Shown: positions 4,556 to 7,640 of the stretch, one piece after another | Numbering within the stretch: position 1 is the first letter of the stretch | Layout of the letters: each line of letters starts with the position of its first letter | Assembly: GCA_947627805.1 (NCBI GenBank) | Contig: CANQXB010000042.1 | Location: forward strand, 1 to 7,640 | Origin: an uncultured Bacilli bacterium | Lineage (GTDB): Bacteria > Bacillota_I > Bacilli_A > RF39 > UBA660 | Reading direction: 5' to 3' | Length of the DNA stretch: 7,640 nt | The notes under the pieces: generated by a model | What the model saw: only the letters and a program-made list of their open reading frames with translations | Told to the model about the DNA's origin: nothing | Database searches by the model: none | Translations under genes and position numbers: made by a program

Positions 4556-7500
4556 ATGAATTTTACGAAAGAACAAAAAGATGCTATTTTTAAAACGGGG
4601 CAAAATATTATTGTTTCGGCCGGAGCGGGCTCTGGTAAAACAGCGGTCTTAACGGAAAGAGTTATTGAAAAGTTAAAAAATAAGATCAAAATAAATGAAC
4701 TTTTAATATTAACGTTTACTAATGCTGCGGCTTTAGAAATGAAAGAAAGAATTCGTAAAAAAATTAGTAAATACCCAGAATTACAAGATAATTTAGATTA
4801 TTTAGAGAGCGCTTATATAACAACTTTTGATTCTTATACTTTATCTTTAGTTAAAAAATATAATGATATATTAAATGTCTCTCCTAATTTACAAATAATT
4901 GAAGGTAGTATTATAAATGTTTTAAAAAATCGTTTTATGGAAGAAGTATTTACAGAGTTATATACAATTGAAGATCAAGAATTTTTAAAATTTTTAGATA
5001 TCTATACTATTAAAAATGATAAAGAAATTAAGAAGACTTTACTTAATATTTATGAAAAATTATCTTTAGTAAGTGATTTAGATAGTTTTTTAGATAATTA
5101 TTTGGAAAATTATTTAACTAAAGAAAAAGAAGAGGTTTATTTAAAAGAATATTTAGATATTTTAAAAAGAAATCTTGAAGAAATCGAAACGAATTTATAT
5201 TATATTGAAAGTAGTGATTATGCTTCTTATTATGAAGAGTTAAGTATGTCTTTAGAAAAATTATTAAAATCTCAAACTTATGAGGAAATAAAAGAAAATG
5301 TTAATCTAACTTTACCTAGAAGACCTCATAGTAGTGAAGATATTAAAATATATAAAGATAATATTGATACTTTAATTAAAGGAATTAAAAAAGAATTAAG
5401 ATTTAAGGATACCAAAGAAATATATACTACTTTAGAAAGTACTAAAGATTCTTTAAAAGTCATAATTAAAATTATTAAAGAATTTAAAAATAAATTAGAT
5501 AATTATAAAAAAGAAAATGATTTATATGAATTTATTGATATTTCTAAAATGGCTATTAATTTGCTTAAAAATAATCCGTTAGTTTTAGAAGAAGTTAAAA
5601 ATAGTTTTAAGGAAATATGTGTTGATGAATATCAAGATACTAATGATTTACAAGAAGAATTTATTAAACTGATTGAAAATAATAATGTTTATATGGTTGG
5701 AGACATTAAACAATCAATCTATGGTTTTAGAAATGCTAATCCGCAAATTTTTAAAGAAAAGTATGATGCTTATAAAGAAAATTTGGGTGGTTTAAAAATT
5801 GATTTATTACAAAACTTTCGCTCCCGAAAAGAAGTAATTGAAGGTATCAATGCAATATTTTCTCTTATTATGGATGATGATATAGGGGGTGCTAATTATC
5901 ATGATGCGCATCAAATGAATTTTGGGAATGCTTTATATGAAGAATTCCAAAAAGAAGATAATAATTTAGAAATAAGAAGTTATGAAGAAGATAGGGAATT
6001 TAAGAATAATGAAATCGAAGCTTTTTATATTGGAAAAGATATCTTAGATAAAATTAATAGTAATTATGAAGTTATTGATAAAGAAACTAATAGGTTAAGA
6101 AAAGCTGAATATCAAGATTTTTGTATTATTATGGATCGTGGTACCGATTTTCCTTTATATAAAAAAATATTTGAATATTTAAATATTCCTTTAGAAATAT
6201 ATGAAGATGAAGTATTAACTAAAGAAATTGATTTAAATATTATTTATAATTTACTTAATTTAGTTTTAAAAGTAAAAGATAATAATTTAGATGCTGAATT
6301 TAAATATTCTTTTATGAGTATTGGCCGGAGTTTCTTATGTGATTATTCTGATGATTATCTTTTTGAAATATGGCATCATGATAGTTTTTTAGAAACAGAT
6401 TTATATACTAAAATAAAAGAAATAAGTAAGCAAAATAATATAACTTGTTATGAGCTAATTAAATTATTAATAACTGAATTTGCTATTTATGAAAATATCA
6501 TTCATATTGGAAATGCTAAGGAACATATTAAAAGAATTAATAATATTTTAGATATGGCTAAAAATTTAAGTAATATGGGTTATACTCCGCTTAATTTTAA
6601 AACCTTTTTAAAAGATATTTTAGATACTAAATATGAAATTAAATTTAAGGGTAGTAAAAGTAGCGAAAATGCCGTTAAAATAATGAATATCCATAAATCA
6701 AAAGGTTTAGAGTTTAGTATTTGTTATTTTAGTGGTTTTGCCAAAAACTTTAATATTGCTGATGTTAAAGAACGGTTTATCTTTGATAAAGACTATGGTT
6801 TAATTATTCCTTTTTATAAAGAAGGACTTGATAGTACAATTCTTTACCCTTTATTTAAAAATAAATATTTATTAGAAAATATTTCGGAAAAAATAAGACT
6901 TTTGTATGTGGCTTTAACAAGAGCTAAAGAAAAGATGATTATTGTTGTTCCTTTAAATGCGGAAAATTATTCTAAAGGGGTAGTTGATTATAATATTAGG
7001 AAAAAGTATAATTCTTTCTTAAGTATTTTAAATTCGATTTCTTTAAATTTAAAAACTTATTATCATCATATTAATTTAGAAGAGCTAGCTTTAACTAAGA
7101 ACTATTTATTTGATAAAAATAAATCTTTAGATAAACTAAAAAGTTCAGAAATAATTACTTATAAAGAAATTCAAGTTGCAAATAAAGTAAAAAATAAAGA
7201 TAGAGCTTCTAAAAAAGAGGAAGGAATTAGAAGCTTAGAAGAAATAGAAAAAATGCAAATAGGAGAAGAATATCATAAAGCCTTAGAAATGCTTGATTTT
7301 AGAAATGTTTCTAAAGATAATAAATATTATGAAAATATTAAATATTTAAAAGAAAATTTAAATATAACTAATAAAACTAAAATCTATAAAGAATATGAAT
7401 TTGCTTATACCAAAGATAATGTTTTCTATGAAGGAATTATGGACCTTTTATTAGTGGAAGATGATAAAATAACTTTGGTTGATTATAAGCTAAAAAATAT

Positions 7501-7639
7501 TGATGATGAAGCTTATCTTAAACAATTAAAGGTTTATTATGATTATCTTAAAACTTTATTTAAAAAAGATATTTATGTTTATTTATATAGTATTTTAGAT
7601 AATAAATTAACGGAAAAGAAACTTTTAGAAACTGTTTAG
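4556..7639 (+). CDS. addA: ATP-dependent helicase/nuclease subunit AddA
   Basis: AddA is the motor subunit of AddAB: a UvrD-like superfamily 1 helicase moving 3'-5', fused to a C-terminal nuclease that cuts one strand. All helicase motifs are visible: the Q-motif with Gln7; Walker A SAGAGSGKT (21-29, Lys28); motif Ia LTFTNAAA (52-59); Walker B VDEYQDTND (356-364); motif III GDIKQSIYGFR (382-392); motif IV NFRS (420-423); motif V IHKSKGLEF (712-720); motif VI RLLYVALTRAKEK (781-793). The nuclease follows with His907, Asp963 (EGIMDLL), Asp976 and Lys978 (VDYKLKN), and Gln990/Tyr994 (QLKVYY). It is complete at 1,027 residues, shorter than B. subtilis AddA (about 1,230), chiefly through compact inter-motif regions. 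The ATG at 4556 lies one base after addB and 8 bases after AGGAGG; the in-frame GTG at 4547 overlaps that site and is not the start. Translation is probably coupled to addB. The stop codon is one base before the window ends. Confidence 0.95.
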   Translation: MNFTKEQKDAIFKTGQNIIVSAGAGSGKTAVLTERVIEKLKNKIKINELLILTFTNAAALEMKERIRKKISKYPELQDNLDYLESAYITTFDSYTLSLVKKYNDILNVSPNLQIIEGSIINVLKNRFMEEVFTELYTIEDQEFLKFLDIYTIKNDKEIKKTLLNIYEKLSLVSDLDSFLDNYLENYLTKEKEEVYLKEYLDILKRNLEEIETNLYYIESSDYASYYEELSMSLEKLLKSQTYEEIKENVNLTLPRRPHSSEDIKIYKDNIDTLIKGIKKELRFKDTKEIYTTLESTKDSLKVIIKIIKEFKNKLDNYKKENDLYEFIDISKMAINLLKNNPLVLEEVKNSFKEICVDEYQDTNDLQEEFIKLIENNNVYMVGDIKQSIYGFRNANPQIFKEKYDAYKENLGGLKIDLLQNFRSRKEVIEGINAIFSLIMDDDIGGANYHDAHQMNFGNALYEEFQKEDNNLEIRSYEEDREFKNNEIEAFYIGKDILDKINSNYEVIDKETNRLRKAEYQDFCIIMDRGTDFPLYKKIFEYLNIPLEIYEDEVLTKEIDLNIIYNLLNLVLKVKDNNLDAEFKYSFMSIGRSFLCDYSDDYLFEIWHHDSFLETDLYTKIKEISKQNNITCYELIKLLITEFAIYENIIHIGNAKEHIKRINNILDMAKNLSNMGYTPLNFKTFLKDILDTKYEIKFKGSKSSENAVKIMNIHKSKGLEFSICYFSGFAKNFNIADVKERFIFDKDYGLIIPFYKEGLDSTILYPLFKNKYLLENISEKIRLLYVALTRAKEKMIIVVPLNAENYSKGVVDYNIRKKYNSFLSILNSISLNLKTYYHHINLEELALTKNYLFDKNKSLDKLKSSEIITYKEIQVANKVKNKDRASKKEEGIRSLEEIEKMQIGEEYHKALEMLDFRNVSKDNKYYENIKYLKENLNITNKTKIYKEYEFAYTKDNVFYEGIMDLLLVEDDKITLVDYKLKNIDDEAYLKQLKVYYDYLKTLFKKDIYVYLYSILDNKLTEKKLLETV

Positions 7640-7640
7640 C

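Noticed and set aside
1..7640. Mollicutes-type recoding of TGA to tryptophan
   Set aside because: The tryptophan codons I checked are TGG, and all genes reach family-appropriate ends at TAA or TAG without in-frame TGA, so there is no sign of recoding.
1..7640. CRISPR arrays, tRNA genes, insertion sequences or phage genes
   Set aside because: No spaced direct repeats, cloverleaf with a CCA-type end, transposase motifs or phage structural genes were found on either strand.

Overview
The window is very AT-rich. Its genes are dominated by TTA, AAA, GAT and AAT codons, have strong GGAGG-type ribosome binding sites, and encode short versions of Firmicutes proteins. Every tryptophan I checked is TGG, the genes stop at TAA or TAG, and no gene is interrupted by TGA, so the standard bacterial code fits. 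Together with the AddAB recombination nuclease and a stand-alone PduL acyltransferase, this points to a fermentative, low-GC Gram-positive bacterium. An uncultured gut Bacilli/Mollicutes-related lineage would fit, but this is inferred from composition and gene content, not from a marker gene.

Layout: (1) 1-243, minus strand: a small six-cysteine putative zinc-ribbon protein with its own terminator. (2) 244-875: a divergent promoter region and then a PduL-type phosphate acyltransferase gene. (3) 876-1226: a stretch without long genes that reads as a compact type I toxin-antitoxin locus. It has an extended -10 promoter, a leader hairpin that partly hides the ribosome binding site, a 27-residue hydrophobic peptide gene and a plus-strand terminator. 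On the opposite strand, a promoter and intrinsic terminator frame a roughly 110-nt antisense RNA overlapping the toxin mRNA 3' end. (4) 1227-7639: a tight plus-strand cluster of dusB, addB and addA, with gaps of 4 and 1 bases, most likely co-transcribed.

How the parts work together: AddA (active helicase plus nuclease) and AddB (nuclease with an iron-sulfur cluster) form the two-subunit enzyme that resects double-strand breaks for RecA-dependent repair. DusB modifies tRNA and probably only shares their transcript. PduL interconverts acyl-CoA and acyl-phosphate. The toxin-antitoxin locus is the most interesting and most easily missed element: its gene is only 27 codons long, and the argument rests on several independent signals on both strands.
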